Origin: Nocardia nova
GTDB lineage: Bacteria; Actinomycetota; Actinomycetes; Mycobacteriales; Mycobacteriaceae
DNA length: 64,000 bases
Reading direction: 5' to 3'
NCBI RefSeq assembly: GCF_002933465.1
Contig: NZ_PSZE01000002.1
Span: forward strand, 355,102-419,101
Position numbers and translations under genes: made by a program. This document shows, piece by piece, positions 1 through 8,844 of this stretch. Under the pieces are notes generated by a model. It was not told the DNA's origin. It did not search any database and saw nothing but the letters and a program-made list of their open reading frames with translations. The stretch's first letter is position 1. Each line of letters begins with the position of its first letter.

Positions 1-204
1 GCCGGCGGAGCGCGATTCCGGGCGATGGCCACCGCACTGTACGAACGTCTGGGCGTTTCGGATCCCGCTACGCGAGCACAGGCTTTCGTCGGCTGCTTCG
101 ACGGCCTGATCTTCGACCACGTCGCCGGGGCGGGAGCTCGCGAGCCGGATATCGACCACCTGCGTGAGACGTTTCGCGGCTTGTTGCGTGGGTTCGCCGC
201 CTGA
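1..204 (+). CDS. TetR-family regulator, C-terminal end (partial)
   Basis: The window opens inside a gene; frame 1 is open from base 1 to the TGA at 202-204 and gives 67 residues. The translation (helical, with segments such as ALYERLGV and FVGCFDGLIFDHV) looks like the ligand-binding C-terminal domain of a TetR repressor, where a late helix often reads F-x-G-x-F-D-G-L. The DNA-binding half lies outside the window, so ligand and target cannot be told. The next gene downstream is a decayed esterase on the other strand, with no intact partner. Confidence 0.6.
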   Translation, partial: AGGARFRAMATALYERLGVSDPATRAQAFVGCFDGLIFDHVAGAGAREPDIDHLRETFRGLLRGFAA

Positions 205-239
205 GCCGCGGCAGGAGCACCGGCGTGTCCGACTCCTCG

Positions 240-840
240 CACGCGCGGAGATCAGCGTCCGAGCCCCCGCAGGTCCTTCTTGTCGAAGGTGTGAAACCCG
301 CCGGCGTGGGCGAGCACGACCGCGGGGGTGGGGGTGTCGGAATGCCGTGGCGGGAGATACGCGTCCACGTGTAATGGTGTGCCATCCGGTTCGGTGAAGG
401 TCGCGACCACGTCGGGTGCGGCAGCTGGGAGGAACAGCTGTGAGTACACCTCGCGCCAGGACACGGCGGTGCCGGCCCGTTTCGCGTCGACGTACTGAAT
501 TCCGCTGACGACCAGAGCCCCGACTGCGGTGATCGCGGCGAGGCGTGGTGACCGAGATACCCCATCGCATGCGACCCAGTCGCCAGGCCACTACCGCGAG
601 AAGCCCGCCGAGCGCTGCGAAAAGTGCCATGTGGATCGGGTATTGGCCAGTGAGGACCGGTCCGACCATGCCTGCTTTGGGGATCCGCGGCACATACGCG
701 CCCAGCACGACCAGAGCCACGACCGCCACCAGCGCAGTGGCCAGTACGGCGAACACCACGCTCGCGATCCTGGTCCGGATACGCGTGTCGGATTTGAATT
801 GTGCCTGTTCGGCTTTGGCTGAGACTTCGCTTGCCGGTAT
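240..840 (-). pseudogene. Decayed membrane-anchored alpha/beta-hydrolase (esterase)
   Basis: Read on the minus strand, the product has about three N-terminal membrane helices followed by the start of an alpha/beta-hydrolase fold (AYLPPR, VVLAHAGGFHTF with the oxyanion HAGG turn, KKDLRG). Three lesions break it. The expected start codon, ideally placed after AAGGAGG, reads ATA (838-840) instead of ATG. A frameshift near 545-565 separates the membrane part from the hydrolase part. A second shift near 255-265 ends the frame shortly after KKDLRG. The nucleophile-serine half of the enzyme is absent; the TetR end follows. The function was probably acyl-ester hydrolysis; it is now non-functional. 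Confidence 0.65.
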
Positions 841-905
841 CGGCTACCTCCTTGTGGTGTGAATGAGGTGCTCGAGGCGATGTCGAGCCCTACGGTCGGG
901 CCGCT

Positions 906-1112
906 TCATTCCAGCGGTGGCCATTCCCTCGGAAATGGCACCCGTAGCGAATCCGAGCGGACCACTGCGTAATCGGCTGACGGGAACAGCCTTCCGTCGC
1001 GCACGACGATCGCCCGACTGCGAGTCATAGCGTCGATGAGCTCGGCGGTGAAGTCCTCCGGCGGCAGGTTCAACTGCCGGAGTCTGCGTGGTTCATCTGC
1101 TGCGGAACTCGT
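906..1112 (-). pseudogene. C-terminal remnant of an unidentified protein
   Basis: A 68-codon open stretch ends at TGA (906-908) and is closed at its 5' side by an in-frame stop at 1113-1115, with no usable start except an internal ATG. The translation is protein-like (LRQLNLPPEDF, SRAIVVRDGRLF, VPFPREWPPLE) and looks like the C-terminus of a longer protein. I do not recognise the family. Its 5' end overlaps the start of the rightward HAD gene, which has also lost its N-terminus, so both appear truncated at one junction. Confidence 0.35.
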
Positions 1113-1735
1113 TCAACTATGAACCGTCCTGGATCCGGGGCCGCACCAACAGACTTCGCAACGAGCCGGGCGGCGCGCCGCGAGCAGTTGAACGCAGGCG
1201 AGCGATCTGGCTCGGTCGGCTGGGGTTGGCGCTCGATGCAGTCGGGCCGGATCTGATTGAAGTGTGGGCCGCGGGTGAGCTCGGTACGGTCACCGAATCA
1301 CAAGTGCGAGAGGCGATCTGCACTGGGTTGTCGGTTGATCAGCAGATCGCGGACGCGGTGATCGCAGACATGTGGGAGCAGTACCTCGGGGTAGCGAACA
1401 TGGAGCTGATCGAGTATGCGGCCAGGTTGCGGCCTCGATTCCGGACAGGGTTGTTGAGCAACAGCTTCGTTGGTGCGCGCGAGCGCGAGAGTGCTGCTTA
1501 CCGGTTCGAGGAGCTTGTTGATGACATCGTGTACTCCCACGAGGTCGGGATGGCCAAGCCGAACCCAGAGATCTACCTTCTCGCATGTCATAGACTCGGC
1601 GTCCAGCCCAGCGAAGCCGTATTCGTAGACGACTCCGAAGTGGCCGTGTCGGGGGCTGAGTCGGTGGGTATCACCGCCGTTCTTCACGAGAGTAACGCGA
1701 GAACCATCTCGACGGTTGACGCGCTGCTGTCATAG
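1088..1735 (+). CDS. HAD-superfamily hydrolase-like protein lacking motif I
   Basis: The 215-residue product carries HAD motif II (LLSNS), the motif III lysine (AKPNPEIY) and motif IV (VFVDDSEVAV). In intact HAD enzymes motif I (DxDx) near the N-terminus gives the nucleophile aspartate that forms the phospho-enzyme. Here the first 35 residues contain no such motif, and family-like sequence starts only around residue 33 with the cap-domain helices. The GTG at 1088 is simply the first in-frame start after the junction with the leftward remnant. Phosphatase activity is therefore unlikely; a truncated gene is the simplest reading. Confidence 0.55.
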   Translation: MVHLLRNSFNYEPSWIRGRTNRLRNEPGGAPRAVERRRAIWLGRLGLALDAVGPDLIEVWAAGELGTVTESQVREAICTGLSVDQQIADAVIADMWEQYLGVANMELIEYAARLRPRFRTGLLSNSFVGARERESAAYRFEELVDDIVYSHEVGMAKPNPEIYLLACHRLGVQPSEAVFVDDSEVAVSGAESVGITAVLHESNARTISTVDALLS

Positions 1736-2340
1736 ACAAGCCCAGGTCCGCGCTCAACCTCAGCAGCCTCGTCCGAGGGAGCAACCAAGATCACGGCGTC
1801 ACAATTCGCCGATACGAGAATCTTCGGATCTCAAGTGACGCCAGGTTCACCGACACAGGCGACCGGGTGCTCGTCGGAACGTTACTGCGCGTAGAGCTTT
1901 CGTCCACCGGCAATTTCGGGCGCTACCCAATCGCACGCGCGCGGATTCCCGGTCGCGCTGCCTCTGTGCGCCGGATTCGGAGGCAGCACCCGGCCACTGA
2001 CGAGCCACCTGCCGCATGGGCGGTGCTGCCGACCCGGCTACCGCAACACCGACCCCTCACTGTGCGGCCGATGTGGGCTTGAGGCCGAGGCCGCCCAGCG
2101 CACCGACGAAGGCGTGATCTGCCAACGCTGCTATACGGCGGCCCGGCGGGAACTGTAGTTCGGGGTTCGAGTACCAACCCGTCGACAACTCCCAGTGGTG
2201 GAGTACCTGAATCTCAAAAGTGACGGTAAAGTAACGATTCTGGCTCGATTCCCACAGTCGGCAGTCGCCTGATCTGCGGAAATGTTTCGAGTCAGCGCAA
2301 TCCGATTCTAATGTCGGGTGATCGATCCGATGGGAAATAG
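1736..2340. other. Intergenic region with a possible zinc-ribbon remnant
   Basis: About 600 bases without an intact gene. On the plus strand, an open frame from 1895 to the TAG at 2156-2158 has no ATG or GTG start. Its last 30 residues hold two Cys-x2-Cys knuckles (CGRCG and CQRCY, 17 residues apart), like a small zinc ribbon. It may be the tail of a lost gene. The last 180 bases (2160-2340) are less GC-rich and probably hold the promoter of the next gene, but I see no clear -35/-10 pair. Confidence 0.3.
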
Positions 2341-2949
2341 ATGAGATTCACCAACTTTGTCGGCACCTCGCTGATCGCCATCGCGGCGACGAGCATCGCC
2401 TACGGTACCGCTTACGCCGAGCCTGCCGCGCCCGCGCCGGCTCCGAGCCAGGTGCAGACCCAGCAGAGCCCGGCCGTGCACGGCACGGACCAGGGCGTCG
2501 GCTACACCACCGAACTCGCCGACATGGGCAACAAGATCGTCACCACGGTGACGGGCGGGAAATTTGCCCTCACCTCGGACAAGTCGGCGGTCACCCTGAC
2601 CAACGACAAGGGTGCCGTGGTGATGAGCTACCCGCTCTCGGCCAAGGGCCCCAACGGCACCACCGTCGCCGCCGCAGTGAACGAGGACGGCACCAGCCTG
2701 ACGCTGACCCCGCAGGGGCATCCGATCTCGTCGGTGAAGAACATCTCCGGTCAGGACTGGTTCTTCTCCGAGTTGCAGCACGCCTCGCTGGGTGCCGCGG
2801 TGGGCGCGGTGATCGGCTTCCTGGTCGGTCTGCTGTTCATCGGCATCGGCTCGATCCCGGGTGCGGTGCTGGGTGGTGTGATCGGCCTGCTGGTCGCGGG
2901 TGGTCAGCCGCTGATCGACTCCGCCTTCGCCTACTTCAGCGGCAACTGA
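2341..2949 (+). CDS. Secreted/membrane glycine-rich protein (Nocardia type)
   Basis: A 202-residue protein with a signal peptide (about residues 1-26, likely cut after AYA), a Pro/Ala linker, a mixed domain of about 90 residues, and a C-terminal pair of hydrophobic Gly-rich helices (about 140-195) with repeated GxxxG spacing. This resembles the glycine-zipper secreted proteins that occur in several copies in Nocardia genomes; their role is not known to me. The C-terminal hairpin suggests membrane insertion or pore-like assembly after export, which is inference. A related C-terminus is found at the right edge of the window (63830-64000). It is followed at once by cobK on the same strand. Confidence 0.6.
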   Translation: MRFTNFVGTSLIAIAATSIAYGTAYAEPAAPAPAPSQVQTQQSPAVHGTDQGVGYTTELADMGNKIVTTVTGGKFALTSDKSAVTLTNDKGAVVMSYPLSAKGPNGTTVAAAVNEDGTSLTLTPQGHPISSVKNISGQDWFFSELQHASLGAAVGAVIGFLVGLLFIGIGSIPGAVLGGVIGLLVAGGQPLIDSAFAYFSGN

Positions 2950-2968
2950 CAGTGGAAGTGCTGCGACA

Positions 2969-3700
2969 CTGAAGGTTCTGATTCTCGGCGGCACCCGGGA
3001 AGCCCGGCAGCTCGCCGATATCGCGTCCGGCGAGCGAGGATTCGACATCGTGTCCTCGCTCGCCGGTCGCGTGCGTGAACCGGTCCTGCCCGCCGGTGCG
3101 GTGCGCATCGGCGGTTTCGGTGGGGTCGAGGGGCTGCGGAACTGGCTGGCGGACAATGCGATCGACGCGGTCGTCGACGCCACCCACCCCTTCGCGGGCA
3201 CCATCTCCTCGCATGCGGCCGCAGCGGCGCGAGCGGGTGGGGTGCCGATCGTGCACCTGCGCCGGCCGGGCTGGTCCCAACATCCCGGCGACAGATGGTC
3301 GCGGGTGCCGGATCTGGCCGCCGCCGCCCGCGCCGCGGCTGAATTCGACCGCGTCTTCCTCACCATCGGCCGTCAGGGCGTGGCCGCCTTCGCCGAGCTC
3401 GGTGAGCCGTGGTTTCTCATCCGCGCCATCGATCCGCCCACCGGACCCGTTCCGCCGCATCATCTTCTGCTTCTCGCCCGTGGCCCGTTCACCGTGGCGG
3501 AGGAAATCGATCTGCTGCGCGAGCACCGCATCTCCGCGATGGTGACCAAGGACAGCGGCGGCGACCTCACCGCGGCCAAGCTGACGGCCGCTCGCACGTG
3601 CGGTATTCCGGTCGTGGTCGTCGACCGGCCGCCCGTGCCGGAGGGTGTCGAGTGCGCGGAATCCGTTGCGGCGGCGTGGGAGTGGTTGAACGCGCTCTGA
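2969..3700 (+). CDS. cobK: Precorrin-6A reductase CobK
   Basis: CobK reduces precorrin-6A to precorrin-6B with NADPH in the aerobic cobalamin pathway. The N-terminal nucleotide-binding turn (VLILGGTREAR), the DATHPFA motif and the MVTKDSGG segment are typical, and the length (about 243 residues) fits the family. The start is odd: between the upstream stop region and residue 28 the frame has no ATG, GTG or TTG. A CTG at 2969-2971, preceded by GGAAG at 2954-2958, places the protein start exactly where homologues begin; the next in-frame start is GTG 3050, which would cut off the nucleotide-binding turn. It lies convergent to cobIJ. Confidence 0.85.
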   Translation: MKVLILGGTREARQLADIASGERGFDIVSSLAGRVREPVLPAGAVRIGGFGGVEGLRNWLADNAIDAVVDATHPFAGTISSHAAAAARAGGVPIVHLRRPGWSQHPGDRWSRVPDLAAAARAAAEFDRVFLTIGRQGVAAFAELGEPWFLIRAIDPPTGPVPPHHLLLLARGPFTVAEEIDLLREHRISAMVTKDSGGDLTAAKLTAARTCGIPVVVVDRPPVPEGVECAESVAAAWEWLNAL

Positions 3701-3816
3701 TGCCGGGGTTCGTGGCGATCCGGAGATGTTTTCGCTCGTTTCCACCCCGGCCGGGCAACGCCGTCCGCGCGCCGGTTGGAGGCCGCTGCGCCTGCGCACG
3801 CCGGCGGCCTGCGCCC

Positions 3817-5490
3817 CTACCTGTCGGCCACGAGCGTCGTGGGGGTGTCGTTGTCCCGTGCGAGCTGTCCGTACCGGCGGGAGGTGAATACCCGGGTTCC
3901 GTGGGGGGTCTCGATTGTGGCGGTGGTGGACGCGCCGATGATGAGCAGCGTGCGCATGTCGACCTCGTCCGGATTCAGCTCGGCGAGGGTCGTCACGCGC
4001 ACCGATTCGGCCGGCCCGCCCACATCGCGTCCCAGGACGACCGGGGTGTCCGGGCCGCGGTGCTCGAGGACGAGCTCACGCAGGGCGCCCACCTGCCACC
4101 GCCGCTGGGTGGAGGCCGGATTGTAGATCGCGATCGCCATATCGGCCGCGGCGACAGCCGAAATCCGTTGTGCCACGGTCTCCCACGGCTTGAGGCGGTC
4201 CGAGAGCGAGATCATCGCGAAATCGTGGCCGAGTGGCGCGCCGATGCGGGCGGCCACGGCGCTGGCCGCGGTGACGCCGGGCAGCACCCGCACCGGCACA
4301 TCGCGCCACTGCGGATCGGCCGATTCCTCGACGACCGCCGCGGCCATCGCGAACACCCCGGGATCGCCGGAAGACACCACCACCACGCGCGCCCCGGATT
4401 TCGCCAGATCCAATGCCATGGCGGCGCGTTCGGATTCGACTCGGTTGTCGCTGAGATGGCGGCGCTGCCCGGGACGGACCGGCACTCGATTCACGTAGGT
4501 GGTGTAGCCGACGATATCGGTCGCCGCCGCGAGGGCGCGGGTGGCCTCGGGTGTGGTCCACTGCGGGGAGCCGGGGCCCAGTCCCACGACGACGACCTCG
4601 CCGACCTCGGAAGCGGCGGAGGCGGGCGAAACATCCTGAGCGGCAGCGGATTCGGTTGTAGTGAACGGTATCTCCGTGCTCGGTGTGGGCCCGGGCACCA
4701 CGGTGATCGCGAAATACGGCACATCGGCGTCGGAGACGTCGGCGGCGCGCAGGATCCGCTGCCGCCCGGTGCTGGCTCGTTCCACGTAGTAGGCATCATT
4801 GAGCCGCCCGGCTTTCGACAGCGCTTGCCGCACACCGGGATAGGTGCGGCCGAGCTTCATGATCGCCGCGGCGTCGGCGTCGGCGAGGCGTTCGGCGAGC
4901 TGATCCGGCGGCATGGTCCCGGGCAGTACGGTGAGCACCTGCTCGCCCTCCACCAGGGGTGTGCCGAGTGCGGCGGAGGCGGCGCTGACCGAGGTGATGC
5001 CGGGGATGATCTCTGCGGGGAACCGGTCGGCCAGGCGCCGGTGCATATGCATGTAGGAGCTGTAGAACAGCGGATCGCCGGCCGCCAGGAGCGCGACGGT
5101 GCGGCCCGCGGCCAGATGCCCGGCCAGCAGTTCGGCGGCACGTTCGTAGAATTCGTCGATCGCGCCCTGATAGCCGCCCGGATGGTCGGTGGTCTCGGTG
5201 GTCACCGGATAGACCAGATGTTCCTCCAGTTGGCCGGGCCGCATATACGGCGCCGCGATCGAGCGGGAGATGCTGCGACCGTGCCGGGCGCTGTGGAAGG
5301 CGATGACGTCGGCGGATTCGATGATGCGGGCCGCCTTCACCGTCACCAGTTCCGGATCCCCGGGCCCGAGCCCCACGCCCCACAACTTCCCGGGAGCCAC
5401 ATTCGGAGTGCTCATGCTGTGGCCATCGACGGATGAGCGGGGGCGCTGTGTGGTTACACGCGCTGCCTCGTCGGCGCCCTGACCGCTCAT
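3817..5490 (-). CDS. cobIJ: Fused precorrin-2 C20- / precorrin-3B C17-methyltransferase
   Basis: Two SAM-dependent tetrapyrrole methylases in one chain, as in the M. tuberculosis CobI(J) fusion. The CobI half (about residues 38-270) has [11 protein letters not shown] and [10 protein letters not shown]. The CobJ half (about 300-545) has [10 protein letters not shown] and [11 protein letters not shown]. The first adds the C20 methyl group to precorrin-2; the second contracts the ring at C17 of precorrin-3B. The ATG at 5488-5490 overlaps the cobH stop (ATGA), suggesting translational coupling and 557 residues. A second ATG at 5413-5415 would start right before the methylase domain (532 residues) but lacks a ribosome site. 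Confidence 0.93.
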   Translation of the reverse strand: MSGQGADEAARVTTQRPRSSVDGHSMSTPNVAPGKLWGVGLGPGDPELVTVKAARIIESADVIAFHSARHGRSISRSIAAPYMRPGQLEEHLVYPVTTETTDHPGGYQGAIDEFYERAAELLAGHLAAGRTVALLAAGDPLFYSSYMHMHRRLADRFPAEIIPGITSVSAASAALGTPLVEGEQVLTVLPGTMPPDQLAERLADADAAAIMKLGRTYPGVRQALSKAGRLNDAYYVERASTGRQRILRAADVSDADVPYFAITVVPGPTPSTEIPFTTTESAAAQDVSPASAASEVGEVVVVGLGPGSPQWTTPEATRALAAATDIVGYTTYVNRVPVRPGQRRHLSDNRVESERAAMALDLAKSGARVVVVSSGDPGVFAMAAAVVEESADPQWRDVPVRVLPGVTAASAVAARIGAPLGHDFAMISLSDRLKPWETVAQRISAVAAADMAIAIYNPASTQRRWQVGALRELVLEHRGPDTPVVLGRDVGGPAESVRVTTLAELNPDEVDMRTLLIIGASTTATIETPHGTRVFTSRRYGQLARDNDTPTTLVADR

Positions 5491-6122
5491 TCCTGCTCAC
5501 TCGCGATCGCGTTGAGGGCGGCGGCGGTGATGGCGCTGCCGCCGCGCCGGCCATGCACGGTGAGGTATTCGACGCCGCCGTATTCGGCCAGGGCCTGCTT
5601 GGATTCGGCGGCACCGACGAAGCCCACCGGGATGCCCAGCACCGCCGCGGGGCGGGGTGCGCCGCCGTCGAGCATGTCCAGCAGATGGAACAACGCGGTC
5701 GGGGCATTGCCGATCGCGACCACGGCGCCGTCGAGGCGATCGCGCCACAGTTCCAGTGCCGCAGCCGATCTCGTATTGCCCATCTCCTGTGCCAGCTGCG
5801 GTACCCGCGGATCGGCGAGCAGGCACAGCACCTCGTTGTCGGCGGGCAGCCGTTTGCGCGTGACGCCGGAGGCGACCATGGTGGCATCGCACAGGATCGG
5901 CGCGCCGCCGCGTAGCGCGGCGCGGGCCGCCGCCACGACCTGCGGGGTGTGCGAGATATCGGTGGTCAGATCGACCTGCCCGCACGCATGGATCATGCGC
6001 ACCACCACCTGCGCGACATCGGCCGGGAACCGCGCCAGATCGGCTTCGGCCCGGATCGTCGCGAACGAGCGCCGATAGATCTCGGCCCCGTCGGTGAGGT
6101 AGCTGGTACGCACATCGGACAT
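5487..6122 (-). CDS. cobH: Precorrin-8X methylmutase CobH
   Basis: CobH moves a methyl group from C11 to C12 of precorrin-8X to give hydrogenobyrinic acid. Family features are the TTDISHTP segment, [21 protein letters not shown] and [10 protein letters not shown]; the family active-site histidine is conserved in HACG. I place the start at ATG 6120-6122 (211 residues) because TAGGGT (6130-6135, minus sense) sits 7 nt before it, a leaderless-type promoter. GTG 6131 and ATG 6128 are alternatives. The stop overlaps the cobIJ start by 4 nt. It is first in a two-gene cobH-cobIJ unit. Confidence 0.93.
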   Translation of the reverse strand: MSDVRTSYLTDGAEIYRRSFATIRAEADLARFPADVAQVVVRMIHACGQVDLTTDISHTPQVVAAARAALRGGAPILCDATMVASGVTRKRLPADNEVLCLLADPRVPQLAQEMGNTRSAAALELWRDRLDGAVVAIGNAPTALFHLLDMLDGGAPRPAAVLGIPVGFVGAAESKQALAEYGGVEYLTVHGRRGGSAITAAALNAIASEQE

Positions 6123-6129
6123 GGGCATC

Positions 6130-6135
6130 ACCCTA
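6130..6135 (-). promoter_or_regulatory. Leaderless-type -10 element of cobH
   Basis: TAGGGT on the minus strand, 7 nt before the ATG at 6122. The hexamer-to-start distance fits transcription beginning at the start codon. Confidence 0.45.
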
Positions 6136-6185
6136 GCGGTGAGAATCCGGGCCCCGAGCGGCAGCGTGGCCGAGGCGCCGCCCGG

Positions 6186-6240
6186 CCCGCGACATCAAGC
6201 CGCCCCCCCGCGACATCAAGCCGCCCCCCGCGACATCAGA
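6186..6240. repeat. Short tandem repeat of 20-21 bp at a gene end
   Basis: Three copies of a unit around GCGACATCA, with a period of 21 then 20 bases and runs of 5-7 C between copies. On the minus strand the first copy contains the TGA stop codon of the membrane gene at 6236-6808, so the repeat is made of copies of that gene's 3' edge. It lies between this stop and the cobH promoter. Confidence 0.7.
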
Positions 6241-6808
6241 ACGGCAACCGCGCCCGCCACGGCGATTCGGCCGGATCGTGCAGGGGATTGGCGAAGACGA
6301 GATAGCGGAACAGGGCCAGCGCCCCGGTGAGCAGCAGCGCCGCGAGCGGGACTTCGGCGAGCGCGGCCGTGGCGATCGACACCCGGAAGTCGTCGGGACC
6401 GGCGGTGGTCGTGTCGAACCAGGCGTCGGCGAGCAGCAGCACCCCGGTGCCGAAGGCAGGCAGGATCACCAGCGCCCGCCGTCGCCAGCCGAGGTAGGCG
6501 GTGGTCGCCATCATCGCCACCAGCAGGATGTCGAAGCCGATCCACACCAGCGCCCAATGGTTCGCGTTGTAGTCCTGCGGCAGCGTGAACCCGAGGTAGA
6601 CCAGCCACGGGATCATCGCGACCGAGCCGCCGACCATCAACGACAGCCGCAGTCCGCGGGCCACGCGCACCCGGCGCGGATGCGGCCGCACCCGGTCGGG
6701 CCGCAGCCTCGCGACCAATTCGAGCCGCTGGGCGAGCGAGAGCTGTGCGATCTGTGCGTCGGAGAGCAGATCGGCGGTGGACGGCGACTGATTCGCGGAC
6801 GAGTCCAT
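6236..6808 (-). CDS. Four-helix membrane protein of unknown function
   Basis: 190 residues: a charged N-terminal part with a QLSLAQRLELVARLRP-like helix, then about four hydrophobic segments (residues 55-75, 85-105, 115-130, 145-170). I do not recognise the family. The start ATG (6806-6808) has CACACT at 6815-6820 (minus sense), 6 nt upstream, fitting a leaderless promoter. It sits between cobH and cobG on the same strand, but the intergenic repeat and separate promoters argue against a simple operon. No cobalamin link can be shown from sequence. Confidence 0.6.
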   Translation of the reverse strand: MDSSANQSPSTADLLSDAQIAQLSLAQRLELVARLRPDRVRPHPRRVRVARGLRLSLMVGGSVAMIPWLVYLGFTLPQDYNANHWALVWIGFDILLVAMMATTAYLGWRRRALVILPAFGTGVLLLADAWFDTTTAGPDDFRVSIATAALAEVPLAALLLTGALALFRYLVFANPLHDPAESPWRARLPF

Positions 6809-6870
6809 CGATCCAGTGTGCGCGAAGTGGGCCCTCGAGGGGGATGTCGCCGCGACCAGCCGGTCGCGTG

Positions 6871-8064
6871 TCAGCGCTCTGCGCGGGGCCCGGTGATGCG
6901 ATACCCGCCGGATTCGGCGACCACTTCGGTCACCGGCCCGGCCGGGCGCCCGCATTGCCGATCGCAGCCGGACCAGTGCTGCCGACCCGAGACCACCACC
7001 TGATCGGCCGCGACCCCGGACAGGTCCGGCGCCGGGGTGCCGGTCGGTAGCACCCGGCCGGAGGCCACCGCGTCGGCCGCGTCGGCCCGCACGTCTGTCA
7101 GTGATTTCGCGCAACCGGGACGCCCGGCGCACGCGGTTACCGCGAGCCACGGTGAGTTCGCGTCGAAGATCAGGCCCATCGGCGCCAGCACCCGCACCAC
7201 CTGTTCGGCCGTCCACTCGTCCAGATCGGCCAGTACCAGGCTGCGCCAGGGGGTGATCAGGATCGGATGTTCCACCGCCGCAACGAATTCCGCGGTGCGG
7301 GCGGGCAGGGCGCCCAGCGGCACCGCCGCCCCGAGCGCGACCCGGTCGTCGGCCTGGGTGAGCCAGCCGATCGGAATATCTTGGCGTGCAACGAGATCCA
7401 GTGGTTCGGCGGTCGGTTCCAAAGCCAAGTCGGCCAGGATCCGGGCCGGGCCGTCGGCGACCTCGCGCAGCCGCCACTGCTCGCCGCGCACCCGCTGGAA
7501 ACCGTGGGCCGCCGCCAGCATCGTGTCCACCGCCCGGTCGGCGCCGACCCGCGCGCCCGAATCGCGCCCGGCCAGGACAAGCGCGAACTCGGCCTCGTCG
7601 GTGGCGTGCACGCCGATATCGCCGCCGAGACCACTGATGTCGCCGCGGCCGTCGTCGAGGGTGAACAGCACGCGCCCGGGCAGTGCGGCCAGCTCCGGCG
7701 CCTGCCGCAGTCCCGCATCGAGTCGCGCGGCCAGCGGATGCACATCGCTGCAGCCGCCCACCCGGCCCGACAGCGGCGAGGCCACGATGTTTCGCACCCG
7801 CTCGTGGGTGGGCGCGGGCAGCAGCTCGGCCTGTTCGAGCCGCTGCGCCAGGGCCGCCGCATCGTGCATCTGCCGCAATTGCACATTGCCTCGGGAGGTC
7901 AGTTCGATACTGCCGTTGCCGAGCTCGTCGGCCGCGGCGGCCAGCACCCGCAGCTGATCGGGGGTGATCGCGCCGCCGGGCAGCCGGATCCGGGCCAGCG
8001 GACCGTCGGCGGCCTGATGCAGGCGCAGGACACCGGGGCAGGAATCGGGGGCGGAGCGCGTCAT
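6871..8064 (-). CDS. cobG: Precorrin-3B synthase CobG
   Basis: A 397-residue member of the sulfite/nitrite reductase fold. CobG is the oxygen-using mono-oxygenase of the aerobic pathway that turns precorrin-3A into precorrin-3B. The [4Fe-4S] ligands are visible as Cys312 and Cys318 (C-x5-C) and Cys367 and Cys371 (C-x3-C). The half-domain motifs LTSRGNVQLR and GRVGGCSDVHPLA are also present. Its presence marks the aerobic (CobG) rather than the anaerobic cobalamin route. TAGGCT lies 9 nt before the ATG. Upstream on the same strand are two small membrane genes. Confidence 0.92.
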   Translation of the reverse strand: MTRSAPDSCPGVLRLHQAADGPLARIRLPGGAITPDQLRVLAAAADELGNGSIELTSRGNVQLRQMHDAAALAQRLEQAELLPAPTHERVRNIVASPLSGRVGGCSDVHPLAARLDAGLRQAPELAALPGRVLFTLDDGRGDISGLGGDIGVHATDEAEFALVLAGRDSGARVGADRAVDTMLAAAHGFQRVRGEQWRLREVADGPARILADLALEPTAEPLDLVARQDIPIGWLTQADDRVALGAAVPLGALPARTAEFVAAVEHPILITPWRSLVLADLDEWTAEQVVRVLAPMGLIFDANSPWLAVTACAGRPGCAKSLTDVRADAADAVASGRVLPTGTPAPDLSGVAADQVVVSGRQHWSGCDRQCGRPAGPVTEVVAESGGYRITGPRAER

Positions 8065-8134
8065 GATGTCACCAGCCTACGAGCCGGGCGCCCGGCGAAC
8101 GCGGGCGAGGCCGGGCCGCGTGCGGTGCACGGTG

Positions 8135-8464
8135 TCAGTGACCGCGCCGCAGACGCAGGCGGCGCCGCGGATCGTGCGACGCGCGGGACGGTTCGAGCGA
8201 GGCGGCCGGCCAGGAGGGGTCGAACAGCAGGCTGGGGCCTGCGTGATGGGTGACTCGGTCGTGATGGGCGGTCGCGCCGAACAGGCTCATCCCGCCGAGG
8301 AAGGCGGCGGCGCAGATCGCGCTCGCAACGAGAGCCCAGCCGCGATGGCCGCTTCCGGCCGCGGTGAGTCCCATCGCCAGGGTGCCGAATCCGATCAGAA
8401 CGCAGAAGTAGCTGGTCCAGGCGACCATACGGTTGCGCCGCACCCAAGGCGGGGTGGCGGGCAT
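8135..8464 (-). CDS. Small two-helix membrane protein with His-rich loop (copy 2)
   Basis: 109 residues, starting MPATPPWVRRNRM. There are two hydrophobic segments (about 15-40 and 48-68), then a His-rich stretch AHHDRVTHH and a basic tail (RRRLRLRRGH). It is clearly a tandem duplicate of the gene at 8469-8786, matching it through the first 85 residues, including the RRNR start, the paired helices and the HxDR/H motif. The ATG lies 4 nt after the stop of that gene, so the two are cotranscribed. Between cobG and cobN; a role in cobalt handling is a guess from position and histidines only. Confidence 0.6.
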   Translation of the reverse strand: MPATPPWVRRNRMVAWTSYFCVLIGFGTLAMGLTAAGSGHRGWALVASAICAAAFLGGMSLFGATAHHDRVTHHAGPSLLFDPSWPAASLEPSRASHDPRRRLRLRRGH

Positions 8465-8468
8465 CGTC

Positions 8469-8786
8469 TCACCGGTCCTTCGGGCTGCTCTCGTCCCGGG
8501 CGCGGACCACGGCCTGCCACAGCTGCTCGTCGATGTAACTGTCCGACAACAGATGGGGGGTGTCGTGGCGGTCGACGTGGTCGCGGCGGACCGTGGACTC
8601 GAAGACCAGCAGCCCGAAGATCGCGACCGCCGCACAGGCGCCGGCGGCGACGAGCAACAGACCGCCGTGGCCCCCGGCCGCAGCGGCCAAAGCCATTGCC
8701 AGCAATGCAACAGCAATCATCATGCATGTAATTCCCGACCAGGCGGCGAAGCGGTTCCGCCTGCTCCATCCCGGTGTGTTCGGCAT
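8469..8786 (-). CDS. Small two-helix membrane protein with His-rich loop (copy 1)
   Basis: 105 residues, starting MPNTPGWSRRNRF. Two membrane segments are followed by RRDHVDRHDTPHLL and an acidic-to-basic cytoplasmic-like tail. The start ATG (8784-8786) is supported by TACGCT at 8793-8798 (minus sense), 6 nt upstream. The promoter therefore lies just outside the cobalamin riboswitch that serves the divergent cobN. Paralogue of the next gene. I know no named family; the conserved histidines after the second helix are the main feature shared by both copies. Confidence 0.6.
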   Translation of the reverse strand: MPNTPGWSRRNRFAAWSGITCMMIAVALLAMALAAAAGGHGGLLLVAAGACAAVAIFGLLVFESTVRRDHVDRHDTPHLLSDSYIDEQLWQAVVRARDESSPKDR

Positions 8787-8792
8787 ATTGTC

Positions 8793-8798
8793 AGCGTA
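8793..8798 (-). promoter_or_regulatory. Leaderless-type -10 element of the small membrane gene pair
   Basis: TACGCT on the minus strand, 6 nt before the ATG at 8786; it drives transcription away from cobN. Confidence 0.45.
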
Positions 8799-8844
8799 CG
8801 CCGCGGAATCGGATCGGAAAATACCGGTCACAGCAGTGCGATAG

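Noticed and set aside
3409..5436. A 675-codon plus-strand frame opposite cobIJ
   Set aside because: Shadow of the methyltransferase fusion, which has clear motifs on the minus strand.
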